This document shows positions 6,945 to 15,076 of a stretch of 23,749 bases of DNA, one piece after another; position 1 is the stretch's first letter; each line of letters opens with the position of its first letter. The stretch covers positions 1 to 23,749 of the forward strand of contig QFQQ01000088.1 in NCBI GenBank assembly GCA_003243445.1, written 5' to 3'. The position numbers were made by a program, and so were the translations under genes. The notes under the pieces were generated by a model that worked only from the letters and a program-made list of their open reading frames with translations, made no database searches and was not told the DNA's origin. The DNA is from Citrobacter freundii. Lineage in GTDB: Bacteria; Bacteroidota; Bacteroidia; Chitinophagales; Chitinophagaceae.

Positions 6945-8393
6945 ATGTTTGATACGGCGACAGATTTAGGACCTCAGGCTGGCTCTACCAAAGTACAGGA
7001 CGAAACACGTCAGGGTGAAGCGTATGCACCCTTTGCAAATGACCCGAATACATATAAGAAGAGATTTTATATAGAAAGTTACGGTTGTCAGATGAATTTC
7101 GCCGACAGTGAGATCGTCGCCGCCATTCTGAATAAGGAAGGGTTCGGAGCCACGCGAAACCTGGAAGAAGCAGACCTTATCTTTATCAATACCTGCTCCA
7201 TCCGCGAAAAAGCAGAGCAGACCGTTCGTAAACGTCTTACCGAATTCCGCAAGCTTAAAGAAGCAAAAAGAGGAATGCTGGTGGGCGTACTTGGCTGCAT
7301 GGCCGAACGATTGAAAGCAAAGCTGCTGGAAGAAGAGAAATTGGTCGACCTCGTCGTTGGACCGGATGCTTACCGCACACTTCCCGGCCTGGTAGAAGAA
7401 GCTGAGACCGGTCAGAAAGCAGTGAACGTCTTGTTAAGCCGGGAAGAAACTTATGCAGATATTTCTCCGGTAAGACTGGACAGCAACGGCATTTCTGCTT
7501 TTGTAAGTATAATGCGTGGCTGCAATAATATGTGTTCATTCTGCGTAGTGCCGTTTACCCGCGGACGGGAACGCAGCCGCGATGCAATAAGCATTGTTAA
7601 CGAATGCAGGGATCTTTTTGAAAGAGGGTATAAAGAAGTAACGCTGCTCGGACAGAATGTAGACAGTTATTATTATATAGATGAAACTGCAAAGGAGACT
7701 GTGACCTTTGGCAAGCTGCTGGAGAAAGTTGCATTGATCTCTCCTCTCCTTCGCGTGCGTTTTTCCACTTCGCATCCGAAAGATATTACGGATGAAGTGT
7801 TGTATACAATGGCGCAGTATGAAAACATCTGCCGCTATATACATTTGCCTGTGCAAAGCGGCTCATCCCGCATCTTGCAACTGATGAATAGAACATACAC
7901 CCGCGAATGGTATATGGCTAAGGTTGACAGGATCCGGGAGATCATGCCTGATTGCGGCATCAGTTCAGATATCATCGCAGGTTTTTGTACAGAAGAAGAA
8001 AGCGATCACCAGGATACGTTGAGCATAATGGAATACAGCCGCTATGATCTCAGTTATATGTTCTTTTACAGCGAACGCCCGGGTACGCTGGCACAGAGGC
8101 GTTATAAAGACGATGTTCCTGATGCAGTAAAGAAAAGACGGCTCCAGGAGATCGTTGATCTGCAGAACAGGCTTTCAAAAGAAAGTAATCAGCGCGATCT
8201 TGGCAATACCTATAAAGTATTGATCGAAGGCGACAGTAAACGCAGCGATACAGATTGGATGGGAAGAACCTCACACAATAAAGTGATCGTTTTTCCTAAA
8301 GAACACTACGGGCTTAAGAAAGGCGATTACGTTATGGTACAGGTAACAGATTGCACCAAAGCAACGCTGTTAGGACATATACAAATGGATTGA
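6945..8393 (+). CDS. miaB: tRNA-2-methylthio-N6-dimethylallyladenosine synthase
   Basis: A radical-SAM methylthiotransferase that adds the 2-methylthio group to i6A37 of tRNAs reading UNN codons, acting in the cytoplasm. From the ATG at 6945 the protein is 482 residues. The N-terminal UPF0004 domain carries the three cluster cysteines Cys48 (ESYGCQMNFADSE), Cys84 (INTCSIREKAEQ) and Cys118 (GCMAERL). The radical-SAM motif is Cys193/Cys197/Cys200 (GCNNMCSFCVVPFTRGRERS), and a C-terminal TRAM domain ends the protein (YKVLIEGDSKRS onward). All catalytic residues are present. The MiaB-type motif, as opposed to MtaB or RimO, supports this member. It leads a co-directional block that continues with the sigma-54 activator 87 bp downstream. 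Confidence 0.95.
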   Translation: MFDTATDLGPQAGSTKVQDETRQGEAYAPFANDPNTYKKRFYIESYGCQMNFADSEIVAAILNKEGFGATRNLEEADLIFINTCSIREKAEQTVRKRLTEFRKLKEAKRGMLVGVLGCMAERLKAKLLEEEKLVDLVVGPDAYRTLPGLVEEAETGQKAVNVLLSREETYADISPVRLDSNGISAFVSIMRGCNNMCSFCVVPFTRGRERSRDAISIVNECRDLFERGYKEVTLLGQNVDSYYYIDETAKETVTFGKLLEKVALISPLLRVRFSTSHPKDITDEVLYTMAQYENICRYIHLPVQSGSSRILQLMNRTYTREWYMAKVDRIREIMPDCGISSDIIAGFCTEEESDHQDTLSIMEYSRYDLSYMFFYSERPGTLAQRRYKDDVPDAVKKRRLQEIVDLQNRLSKESNQRDLGNTYKVLIEGDSKRSDTDWMGRTSHNKVIVFPKEHYGLKKGDYVMVQVTDCTKATLLGHIQMD

Positions 8394-8480
8394 CCGGGTT
8401 ATAACCTGGCTACAGTCATGAACGAACCATAGCTTTTTGAGAATGGTAACAGGAAGTATTGAAGAACTTAAAACAAAAGA

Positions 8481-9752
8481 ATGGATATTCAAACAATAAA
8501 AAACCGTTTTGGCATCATCGGCAATTCGCCTGCGCTCAATTATGCGCTGCAGGTAGCCGTACAGGTGGCCAATACAGATCTCACCGTTCTGATAAACGGT
8601 GAAAGTGGTGTTGGTAAAGAGGCGTTCTCGATCATCATACATGCATTATCCAACCGCAAGCATAATCCGTTTATTGCAGTGAACTGTGGCGCCATTCCTG
8701 AAGGCACCATCGATTCAGAATTGTTTGGTCATGAAAAGGGATCATTCACCGGCGCGGTGGACAGCCGGAAAGGATATTTCGAAACCGTAAATGGCGGCAC
8801 CATCTTTCTCGACGAGATCGGTGAAATGCCATTAGGCACACAAGCCCGTCTCTTGAGGGTACTTGAAGCAGGTGAATATATCCGCGTTGGTTCATCCAAA
8901 GTACAGAAAACGGATGTGCGCGTGATCGCCGCTACCAATAAAGACCTGATGCAACTTGTACAGCAGGGAAAATTCAGGGAAGATCTTTATTACCGTTTAA
9001 GTACAGTGCCTATCCGCGTTCCTGCCCTGCATGACCGTAAGGAAGACATACACCTGCTCTTCAGAAAATTTGCAGCAGATTTTGCTGATAAATACAAAAC
9101 AGGATCTGTTCAACTGGATGAGGAAGCAAAAAACCTGTTAATTAACTATCCCTGGCCCGGCAATGTGCGTGAATTGAAGAATATTGCGGAGCAGATCTCA
9201 GTTCTTTCACAGGATAAAAACATCACCGCAAAGGAACTCAGCAGGTTCTTACAACCTTATTCGAGCAATCGCTTACCCGCACTGGCTTCAAATGGCGCAA
9301 CAGGTAACGGACAGGATTTCGCCAATGAAAGAGAAATACTGTACAAGCTGTTCTTCGACATGAAAAAGGATGTGACCGAATTGAAACGCCTGTTCCTTGA
9401 AGTGTTGCAAAATCCATCGATGGCTTCAAAAGATCCTTCTTTTCTGAATGAAGTGAAGGAACTTAAATCCAACGAAAGCCTGCAGCCGTTCTTTGTACAG
9501 CCTTCCGGTGTGCAAACAAATACACAGATGCAGCCGGTACTGGTTCACAATAATGGCAACAATAGCGGACATGATGATATACACGAGCACGAAGAAGTTG
9601 AAGAAAGCCTTAACATCATGGACAAGGAAAAAGAACTGATCATCAAGGCGCTCAAAAAACACAAGAGCAAACGGAAAGATGCAGCGCTTGATCTTGGTAT
9701 CAGTGAGAGAACGCTGTACAGGAAATTGAAAGAATACGATATTGAAGAATAA
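8481..9752 (+). CDS. Sigma-54-dependent transcriptional activator without receiver domain (Fis-type HTH)
   Basis: The 423-residue protein begins almost directly with an AAA+ sigma-54 interaction domain: Walker A GESGVGKE (40-47), the sigma-54 contact loop GSFTGA (87-92, canonical GAFTGA with Ala to Ser), Walker B FLDEIGE (Asp111, Glu112), arginine-finger region REDLYYRL and YPWPGNVREL. A linker of about 130 residues follows, containing a charged helix (YKLFFDMKKDVTELKRLFLE) and a polar His/Asn-rich stretch. A Fis-type helix-turn-helix closes it (about 382-421, AALDLGISERTLYRKL). There is no receiver, GAF or PAS domain, so input probably comes from a partner or through the linker (inference). 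Such proteins hydrolyse ATP to open RpoN promoters; targets are not known from this sequence. Confidence 0.9.
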   Translation: MDIQTIKNRFGIIGNSPALNYALQVAVQVANTDLTVLINGESGVGKEAFSIIIHALSNRKHNPFIAVNCGAIPEGTIDSELFGHEKGSFTGAVDSRKGYFETVNGGTIFLDEIGEMPLGTQARLLRVLEAGEYIRVGSSKVQKTDVRVIAATNKDLMQLVQQGKFREDLYYRLSTVPIRVPALHDRKEDIHLLFRKFAADFADKYKTGSVQLDEEAKNLLINYPWPGNVRELKNIAEQISVLSQDKNITAKELSRFLQPYSSNRLPALASNGATGNGQDFANEREILYKLFFDMKKDVTELKRLFLEVLQNPSMASKDPSFLNEVKELKSNESLQPFFVQPSGVQTNTQMQPVLVHNNGNNSGHDDIHEHEEVEESLNIMDKEKELIIKALKKHKSKRKDAALDLGISERTLYRKLKEYDIEE

Positions 9753-9776
9753 ACACCGGAACAAAGCATTCCATTT

Positions 9777-10313
9777 ATGCTCAGAAAACATTTAACGAAG
9801 TTCCTTTTTTCAGCAAGTATACTGGCTATGGTTGTGCTGGCTTTTTCCAGCGTGCAGCTTACCGGATGCGGCGTATACCGGTTCAACGATATCAGTGTTC
9901 CTGATTCCGTGAAAACGGTTAAGATCAGCCAGTTCCAGAACCGTGCGACGTATGTAAATCCGAATCTGAGCCAGTTGATCTCGGATCGTCTTCGTCAGAA
10001 GATCGTCGGACAAACAAGGCTTAGCCAAACGAATAACGACAATGCCGATTGGGTCATCAACGGCACGATCACCAATTACTCTTTCAGTACTTCCGGTATC
10101 TCCCAGGGTACGGAAGCCACCAACCGCCTGACGGTTGGCGTTCATATCACCCGCCTCGATACCAAGAGCGGGGACACCAAAGAATACGACGTATCACGAA
10201 ACTTCGAATTCAAAGCTTCCCTCTCGCTTCAGCAGGCTGAATCACAGTTGAGGGATGAATTGGTGAGAGGGGTGACGGATGATATTTTTAATAGGTTGTT
10301 CTCCGACTGGTAA
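9777..10313 (+). CDS. lptE: LptE-family LPS-assembly lipoprotein
   Basis: The 178-residue lipoprotein has a signal peptide with a lipobox ending LTGC (Cys31). The mature part starts GCGVYRF, and the motif VPDSVKTVKISQFQNRA is typical of Bacteroidota LptE-like proteins (compare the GCGYxF start of LptE/RlpB). LptE sits inside the LptD barrel at the outer membrane and helps deliver lipopolysaccharide to the surface. No lptD gene is in the window. It starts 24 bp after the sigma-54 activator and is probably co-transcribed with it. Assignment to the family is firm; functional equivalence with E. coli LptE is inferred. Confidence 0.85.
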   Translation: MLRKHLTKFLFSASILAMVVLAFSSVQLTGCGVYRFNDISVPDSVKTVKISQFQNRATYVNPNLSQLISDRLRQKIVGQTRLSQTNNDNADWVINGTITNYSFSTSGISQGTEATNRLTVGVHITRLDTKSGDTKEYDVSRNFEFKASLSLQQAESQLRDELVRGVTDDIFNRLFSDW

Positions 10314-10314
10314 C

Positions 10315-10479
10315 GCGAATAGAGCGCCAATGGGCGCGAATGATCGCGAATGGGGCCCAATTAAATGTGATGTGATCGTCAAAATAACGCATGCCCTATT
10401 CTCTTTTTTATCTATTGAATCATTCTCAAATTCTGTTGTGGTCTATTCGCGATCATTAGCGGCCATTCGTGTATATTCG
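10315..10479. repeat. GCGAAT-type inverted repeat pair (family 4)
   Basis: The left arm (10315-10352) is a degenerate tandem of about 10-bp units built on GCGAAT. The right arm (10443-10479) is its inverted counterpart; both contain AATGATCGCGAAT, and the arms align over about 37 bp with roughly eight differences. The intervening 90 bp is A/T-rich and without a recognisable gene. It begins right after the lptE stop and runs to within a few bases of the next start codon. Its right end supplies a near-consensus -7 box (TATATTCG, 10470-10477). Confidence 0.65.
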
Positions 10480-10483
10480 CGCC

Positions 10484-11599
10484 ATGGAGGCCATTTCCCA
10501 ACTCACACATGCTTTAACGGGTAAAGAACGATTGCAGGATTGCACAGAAGAAGAATTGCGTCAGATAGTGCGGTTATACCCGTTCTTTGGGCCGGCGCAG
10601 GTATTGTTGGCAAAGAAGAAAAAGGAAGCACAGGATGATGATGCGGTGGATGTTTCCGCAAGAGCAGCATTGTTTGTTCCGAACCCATTGTGGTTTGGGA
10701 ACCTGATGGATGAGGAAGAAAGTGATCCGGAATCTGCACAGTCGTTTGCACATGATACAATACTGGAAACGCCTGCTACTGCTGAAGAGGTAGTGGCGCA
10801 ACCATCTTTCATAGAAGAGAAAGAAGAAGTGAAAGCTATTATTCCGGAAGAAACAGTGCTGGAGGAACCTGCTACGGAAGAGGAAGTGATCAAACAGGAA
10901 GCGCCCACGGAAGATGAAAAAGCAACTGCAATAACAGGAGAAGAAAACGAAGAAACCAGAACAGCTGAGTTGCCTGAAGAAACAGTAACAGAAGAGCCGG
11001 TTACTGAAGAAGAAGTGATCGCTCAGACAGCAATTGTGGAAACGGGAAAGGCGCAAGAGGCTGATGCTGATTTCACAGAAACAGACTTTGAATACGCTGC
11101 AGATCCGGTGGATGATATCACTGATGCGGATCTTACCGCAGATCCTGATCTGACTGAGCAGGGAGATAAAGCTCCTTTAAGACCGATCCCCTCGCTGAAG
11201 ATCGAGCCAATCGATCCCGGAAAGACAGAACTAAGCTTTGAGCCTTATCATACTGTCGACTATTTCGCATCACAGGGGATACGCTTCCGTGAAGAGGAGA
11301 AACCCCGCGACAGGCTCAGCGTGCAGCTGAAAAGCTTTACCGAATGGCTGAAAACCCTGAAAAAGGTTCCGCCGACGGAAATGGTGAGCCAGGCTACCCG
11401 CCAGGAGGAGAAAAACGTGGAGCAAATGGCAAAAACCTCTATTTCAGAGCGTGAGGTGGTCACCGAAGCAATGGCTGAGGTTTGGGAAAAACAAGGTAAC
11501 GCGGTAAAAGCGCAGGAGTTATATGAAAAATTAAGTTTGCTGGATCCCAGCAAAAGCGCTTATTTTGCAGCCAAAATCGAACATTTAAAGCAGTTGTGA
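10484..11599 (+). CDS. Acidic low-complexity protein with C-terminal TPR-like helices
   Basis: I choose the ATG at 10484 (371 residues); an in-frame GTG at 10469 lies inside the GCGAAT repeat and before the likely start of transcription. Residues 1-75 form a predicted helical head (ALTGKERLQDCTEEELRQIV, then FFGPAQVLLAKKKK). Residues about 80-250 are very acidic and contain a diverged internal repeat (EETVLEEPATEEEVI and EETVTEEPVTEEEVI, about 43 residues apart). The C-terminus (KQGNAVKAQELYEKLSLLDP) looks like one tetratricopeptide-type helical hairpin. No signal peptide is seen. A protein with a TPR-like end commonly fills this slot between lptE and secG in Bacteroidota, as I recall, but its function is unknown. 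It ends 1 bp before secG, which implies tight coupling. Confidence 0.75.
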   Translation: MEAISQLTHALTGKERLQDCTEEELRQIVRLYPFFGPAQVLLAKKKKEAQDDDAVDVSARAALFVPNPLWFGNLMDEEESDPESAQSFAHDTILETPATAEEVVAQPSFIEEKEEVKAIIPEETVLEEPATEEEVIKQEAPTEDEKATAITGEENEETRTAELPEETVTEEPVTEEEVIAQTAIVETGKAQEADADFTETDFEYAADPVDDITDADLTADPDLTEQGDKAPLRPIPSLKIEPIDPGKTELSFEPYHTVDYFASQGIRFREEEKPRDRLSVQLKSFTEWLKTLKKVPPTEMVSQATRQEEKNVEQMAKTSISEREVVTEAMAEVWEKQGNAVKAQELYEKLSLLDPSKSAYFAAKIEHLKQL

Positions 11600-11600
11600 C

Positions 11601-11972
11601 ATGACAATTTTCTTCCTGATCCTGGTTATCCTTGCCTCTATCGTACTGGCGCTTTTCGTTTTGATACAAAACCCCAAAGGCGGCGGTCTGGCTGGAAACA
11701 TTGCCGGATTCAGCAACCAGTTTATGGGCGTAAAACAGACCACTGACGTACTTGAAAAAGGTACCTGGATCTTCGCTGGCGTGATCGGCGTTCTTTGCCT
11801 GCTCTCTTCCCTTTTTATCGGCGGTTCTACAGATGGTTCAGTTGATATCACCAACAAAGCACAAAGCGCAACATTGCCTTCTGGTTCCCAAACAGCACCT
11901 GTTCAGCAACAGGCAGTTCCTGGTGATTCAGTGCCATTCCCTGCTGCAGGCGATACGAATGCTCCTAAGTAA
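11601..11972 (+). CDS. secG: Preprotein translocase subunit SecG
   Basis: The 123-residue protein has the SecG layout: a first transmembrane helix (about 3-21), the conserved loop LIQNPKGGGLAG followed by FMGVKQTTDVLEKGTW, a second helix (about 55-74), and a long polar, periplasmic-type Ser/Gln/Ala-rich tail that varies in this family. SecG assists SecYE and SecA in protein export. The ATG at 11601 lies one base after the stop of the preceding gene. A strong terminator follows at 11993-12022, so secG is the last gene of the miaB block. In several Bacteroidota groES/groEL follow at this point; here mltG does. Confidence 0.92.
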   Translation: MTIFFLILVILASIVLALFVLIQNPKGGGLAGNIAGFSNQFMGVKQTTDVLEKGTWIFAGVIGVLCLLSSLFIGGSTDGSVDITNKAQSATLPSGSQTAPVQQQAVPGDSVPFPAAGDTNAPK

Positions 11973-11992
11973 TTAAGTCATTATAATATTTC

Positions 11993-12022
11993 AAACCCTG
12001 TCTCTGAAAGACAGGGTTTTTT
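11993..12022 (+). terminator. Rho-independent terminator after secG
   Basis: AAACCCTGTC (11993-12002) pairs perfectly with GACAGGGTTT (12010-12019) around a 7-base loop, and a run of six T (12017-12022) overlaps the end of the stem. Confidence 0.9.
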
Positions 12023-12024
12023 GT

Positions 12025-12032
12025 TTAATTTG
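12025..12032 (+). promoter_or_regulatory. Near-consensus -7 box (TTAATTTG) before mltG
   Basis: TTAATTTG matches TAnnTTTG at seven of eight positions and lies 8 bases before the mltG ATG, directly after the secG terminator. mltG therefore probably has its own promoter with a very short leader. Confidence 0.4.
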
Positions 12033-12040
12033 TCCGCACT

Positions 12041-13051
12041 ATGAAAAAGAAGATCCTCCTGATCATTGCTGCCTTTATCCTGCTGGTCGCTGCCTTTTTT
12101 GGCTGGAATTTTCTCGGGCCAACACTGCATACACCCGACGAGAAGTTTCTTTATGTGCGCACCGGCGCAACATATAAGGATGTTACCGACAGTCTTATTT
12201 CCAATAAAATAGTAGGTAGTACAACCTGGTTCAATATGGCCGCAAAAATGGCTGGCTATAAAAATATCAAACCCGGCCGTTATGAAATAAAAAGAGGGAT
12301 GAGCGTGCTGGGTCTTGTCCGCATGCTGAAGAATGGCAGCCAGACCCCCGTGAATTTTATCATCACCAAGATCCGCACAAGAGAAGTACTGGCAGGCCGC
12401 ATCGGACGTTCTTTTGAATGCGATTCAACAGAGATGCTTGCCTTTCTTAATAATGCCGATTCATTGCAACAATTTGGCCTCGATACCAACACGGTAATGG
12501 TAGCCGCCATGCCGCTGACCTATACGCTCAAATGGAACTCTACCCCCTCGCGCATCTTCCGCGAATTTCATAACGCATGGACGACTTTCTGGACTGCCGA
12601 ACGCAAGAAACAGGCTGATAGCATCGGTCTCAATCCCGTCCAGGTATCCATTCTGGCTTCGATACTGGATGAAGAAACAAACTCAGATAAGGACAGGCCC
12701 AATATCGCAAGCGTTTACCTGAACCGGCTCAGGACCGGCATGCCGCTGCAGGCTGATCCGACCGTAAAATTTGCCCTGCGCAATTTCGCATTAAGAAGGA
12801 TCTATGAAAAGCAATTGCTGACAGAGTCACCTTATAATACCTACGTGCATAAAGGGCTTCCTCCGGGGCCGATCTGCACACCGGCGGAACACACCATCGA
12901 TGCTGTGCTCACCGCTCCAAAAACAGATTATCTCTACTTTGTTGCAAGCAGCGCGTTTGATGGAACCCATGTGTTCACCAGTAATTATAAAGATCACATG
13001 GCCTATGCGCGCCTTTATCAGAAAGAATTGAATAACCGCAATGTGAAATAA
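12041..13051 (+). CDS. mltG: Endolytic murein transglycosylase MltG
   Basis: The 336-residue protein has one N-terminal transmembrane helix (about 4-24), a LysM-like region (GATYKDVTDSLISNKIVGSTT) and a YceG/MltG catalytic domain. The catalytic glutamate lies in ASILDEET (Glu212, by alignment with ASIVEKET of E. coli MltG). It is followed by ASVYLNRLRTGMPLQADPTV and YNTYVHKGLPPGPICTP, which are the family signatures. MltG cleaves nascent glycan strands at the inner membrane and is thought to set strand length during peptidoglycan synthesis. The downstream BrkB-type gene begins 5 bp after the stop, so the two are probably co-transcribed. Confidence 0.92.
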   Translation: MKKKILLIIAAFILLVAAFFGWNFLGPTLHTPDEKFLYVRTGATYKDVTDSLISNKIVGSTTWFNMAAKMAGYKNIKPGRYEIKRGMSVLGLVRMLKNGSQTPVNFIITKIRTREVLAGRIGRSFECDSTEMLAFLNNADSLQQFGLDTNTVMVAAMPLTYTLKWNSTPSRIFREFHNAWTTFWTAERKKQADSIGLNPVQVSILASILDEETNSDKDRPNIASVYLNRLRTGMPLQADPTVKFALRNFALRRIYEKQLLTESPYNTYVHKGLPPGPICTPAEHTIDAVLTAPKTDYLYFVASSAFDGTHVFTSNYKDHMAYARLYQKELNNRNVK

Positions 13052-13056
13052 TTGGC

Positions 13057-14022
13057 ATGAAACTGATCACCCGGATAAAAAGAGAGGTCATAACATCCGA
13101 GCCGGCCAGTTTTTTGGTCAGGAAGAGCAAGAAGATCATTCTTCCCGGCTTTCAGGGTATTCCGTTGTTTGACGTGGTGCGGTTCTTTTTATTACAGATA
13201 AAAAAGACCAGCATCACGGAAAGAGCGTCCGCCATTGCATTCAACTTCACCATGGCTATTCCGCCTACAGTGATCTTTTTGTTTACATTGGTCCCTTATC
13301 TGCCAATCTCACGCCAGTTCATCCAACAGATGTTCTCGCTGATCAGGGATGTGGTACCTGGCGAAAAAAACAATCACGGACTGATCACCTTTCTGCTGGA
13401 TATTTTGAATAAGCCGAGAACGGGATTGTTATCGACCGGTTTTATCCTGGCCATGTTCTTCTCTTCCAATGCAATGATGGGCATCATGCGTTCATTTGAC
13501 AAGAACTATATCGGGTTCAAGAAACGCAAAGGCTTTCAGCAAAGGAGTTCTGCACTGAGGCTGACCTTTATCCTGCTGATCCTGTTCATGATCACCGTGG
13601 TACTGCTGATCATGCAAGGCGCTGTATTGAGATGGCTTGGTGTGACGAATGAAACGGTGATCACGCTGATCCATAATCTCCGCTGGATCTTTATCGTAGC
13701 GCTGTTCTTTTTGTGTATCTCGGTCATCTATCGTTATGGTCCGTCTGTGCATAAACGCTGGAGGTTCATCAATCCCGGGGCTATCCTTGCTGCCTGCCTG
13801 ATGATCGCCTTCACAGCGGGTTTCTCTTACTGGGTAAGCAACTTTTCCAATTACAATGAATTGTATGGATCGATCAGTACCGTATTGATCCTGATGTTGC
13901 TGATCTATTTCAATTCACTGGTATTATTGATTGGCTTTGAGTTGAATGTAAGTATAAATTCACTGAAATACGAAGTGGATGAGAGGAACAAAAATCTTGC
14001 AGCCGGAACCCATACTGCATGA
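13057..14022 (+). CDS. YihY/BrkB-family inner-membrane protein
   Basis: The 321-residue protein has about six transmembrane segments after a hydrophilic N-terminus. It begins with ASAIAFNFTMAIPPTVIFLFTL (about residues 57-80), the family's AxAFyxxxxxxP-type first helix. Later helices include GLLSTGFILAMFFSSNAMMGI, TFILLILFMITVVLLIMQ and the last pair around YGSISTVLILMLLIYFNSLVLLIGFELN, whose G-E-x-N end is characteristic. The family was once annotated as ribonuclease BN by mistake and has no established biochemical role; some members are linked to virulence or envelope phenotypes. It follows mltG at 5 bp. Confidence 0.88.
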   Translation: MKLITRIKREVITSEPASFLVRKSKKIILPGFQGIPLFDVVRFFLLQIKKTSITERASAIAFNFTMAIPPTVIFLFTLVPYLPISRQFIQQMFSLIRDVVPGEKNNHGLITFLLDILNKPRTGLLSTGFILAMFFSSNAMMGIMRSFDKNYIGFKKRKGFQQRSSALRLTFILLILFMITVVLLIMQGAVLRWLGVTNETVITLIHNLRWIFIVALFFLCISVIYRYGPSVHKRWRFINPGAILAACLMIAFTAGFSYWVSNFSNYNELYGSISTVLILMLLIYFNSLVLLIGFELNVSINSLKYEVDERNKNLAAGTHTA

Positions 14023-14094
14023 TTTTTGCGGATATTTGATTGCACACACAGTCGCGAACAAACGCAAATCTCCATAACCTAAAACTGAGCAAGT

Positions 14095-14706
14095 ATGAAA
14101 AAGATCCTTCTGGCCGCGCTGCCGATCGCTGCGATCGCTATTATGGCCTTCACATCAATTTCAGAACCGCTACCCATCGGCTCTACCCTGCCAAACGCTG
14201 ATGCTAAGATGAAAGACATCAGCGGAAAAGAAGTTTCCTTCAGGGATGCCGCGAAGAAGAATGGCCTGCTTGTAATGTTCAGCTGCAACACCTGCCCTGT
14301 TGTAAAAAAATACCAGGGAAGAACGCTGGAATCAGCCAGGCTGGCTGCCAGTAAGAATATCGGCGTGATCCTGCTGAACCCGAATGAAGCAACAAGAGAG
14401 ACCGGTGATTCTTATGACGATATGAAAGCCTATGCAAAAGAACAGGGATATGATTTCAGCTACGTAGTTGATCAGCATTCGGCCATGGCTGACGCTTTTG
14501 GCGCAACACGTACTCCTGAAGTATTCCTTTTTGATAAGAACAATAAACTGGTTTATCACGGTGCCATTGATGCAAACCAGGATGCTCCCGGCGATAAAGA
14601 AAACCGCAAACACCTCAACATTGCGATCGAAGAACTGGCAACGGGAAAGGCGATCGAAACCACCACCACCCGCTCGGTTGGCTGTGGTATCAAGCGTGTG
14701 AAGTAA
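14095..14706 (+). CDS. Exported thioredoxin-family (AhpC/TSA-like) protein
   Basis: The 203-residue protein has a signal peptide (MKKILLAALPIAAIAIMAFTS) and a redoxin/AhpC-like thioredoxin fold. The active-site-like CNTCP (Cys64, Cys67) sits at the end of the first core strand (GLLVMFSCNTCPVVKKY), and the cis-Pro region is TRTPEVFLFDKNNKLVYHG. A third cysteine occurs in the C-terminal tail (SVGCGIK), which I recall as a common ending in this Bacteroidota subfamily. It probably acts as a periplasmic thiol oxidoreductase or peroxiredoxin-like protein; the partner is unknown. It has its own strong terminator immediately downstream. Confidence 0.85.
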   Translation: MKKILLAALPIAAIAIMAFTSISEPLPIGSTLPNADAKMKDISGKEVSFRDAAKKNGLLVMFSCNTCPVVKKYQGRTLESARLAASKNIGVILLNPNEATRETGDSYDDMKAYAKEQGYDFSYVVDQHSAMADAFGATRTPEVFLFDKNNKLVYHGAIDANQDAPGDKENRKHLNIAIEELATGKAIETTTTRSVGCGIKRVK

Positions 14707-14730
14707 GTGTTTTCATCCGATCATAAAAGC

Positions 14731-14758
14731 GGCGGACCTCAGGTCCGCCACTTTTTTT
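14731..14758 (+). terminator. Rho-independent terminator after the redoxin gene
   Basis: GGCGGACC (14731-14738) pairs with GGTCCGCC (14742-14749) around a three-base loop, with AAAAG on the left side and a run of eight T on the right. Confidence 0.9.
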
Positions 14759-14835
14759 TATTACCGTTTATGGATTTTTTTATGCCGTGCATCAAACTCC
14801 TACCAACACATCATTCTTAACCCAAAATCTAGCTT

Positions 14836-15033
14836 ATGTTATCCAACGTCGGAATCAACCGCATGATCATCCTCGGATTTATGGTACTGGTAGGTTTTGC
14901 ACTCGCGAAAAGCATACAGGCAGGCAGCACGCTCGGGCTCTGTCTTTGCATCATCAGCCTCGGCGCAGGTATTTACTTCCTGTACCTGCTGGCAAAAATG
15001 AACCAGGAAATTGAAGCAGAAGAGAACCGGTAA
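14836..15033 (+). CDS. Small two-helix membrane protein
   Basis: The 65-residue protein has two hydrophobic helices (about 8-25 and 33-53) separated by a short Lys/Gly turn (AKSIQAGSTLG), with a charged C-terminal tail (KMNQEIEAEENR). The ATG at 14836 gives a compact protein, and an alternative frame starting at 14787 lacks protein-like character. The function is not recognisable. It lies between the redoxin terminator and the convergent TlpA-like gene (43-bp spacer), so it is probably transcribed alone. Confidence 0.6.
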   Translation: MLSNVGINRMIILGFMVLVGFALAKSIQAGSTLGLCLCIISLGAGIYFLYLLAKMNQEIEAEENR

Positions 15034-15076
15034 GCCATCTGCATAAGGAGGATCTTCCACGAATGCCTTTGCATCG

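Noticed and set aside
8395..8408. Short palindrome around GGTTATAACC directly after miaB, considered as a terminator or operator
   Set aside because: There is no T-run and no promoter box with it, and the following genes appear to be in the same unit; too short to support a call.
14787..15014. A 75-codon frame overlapping the small membrane protein
   Set aside because: Its product is rich in His, Arg and Pro with no protein-like pattern, while the overlapping 14836-15033 frame encodes two clean membrane helices.
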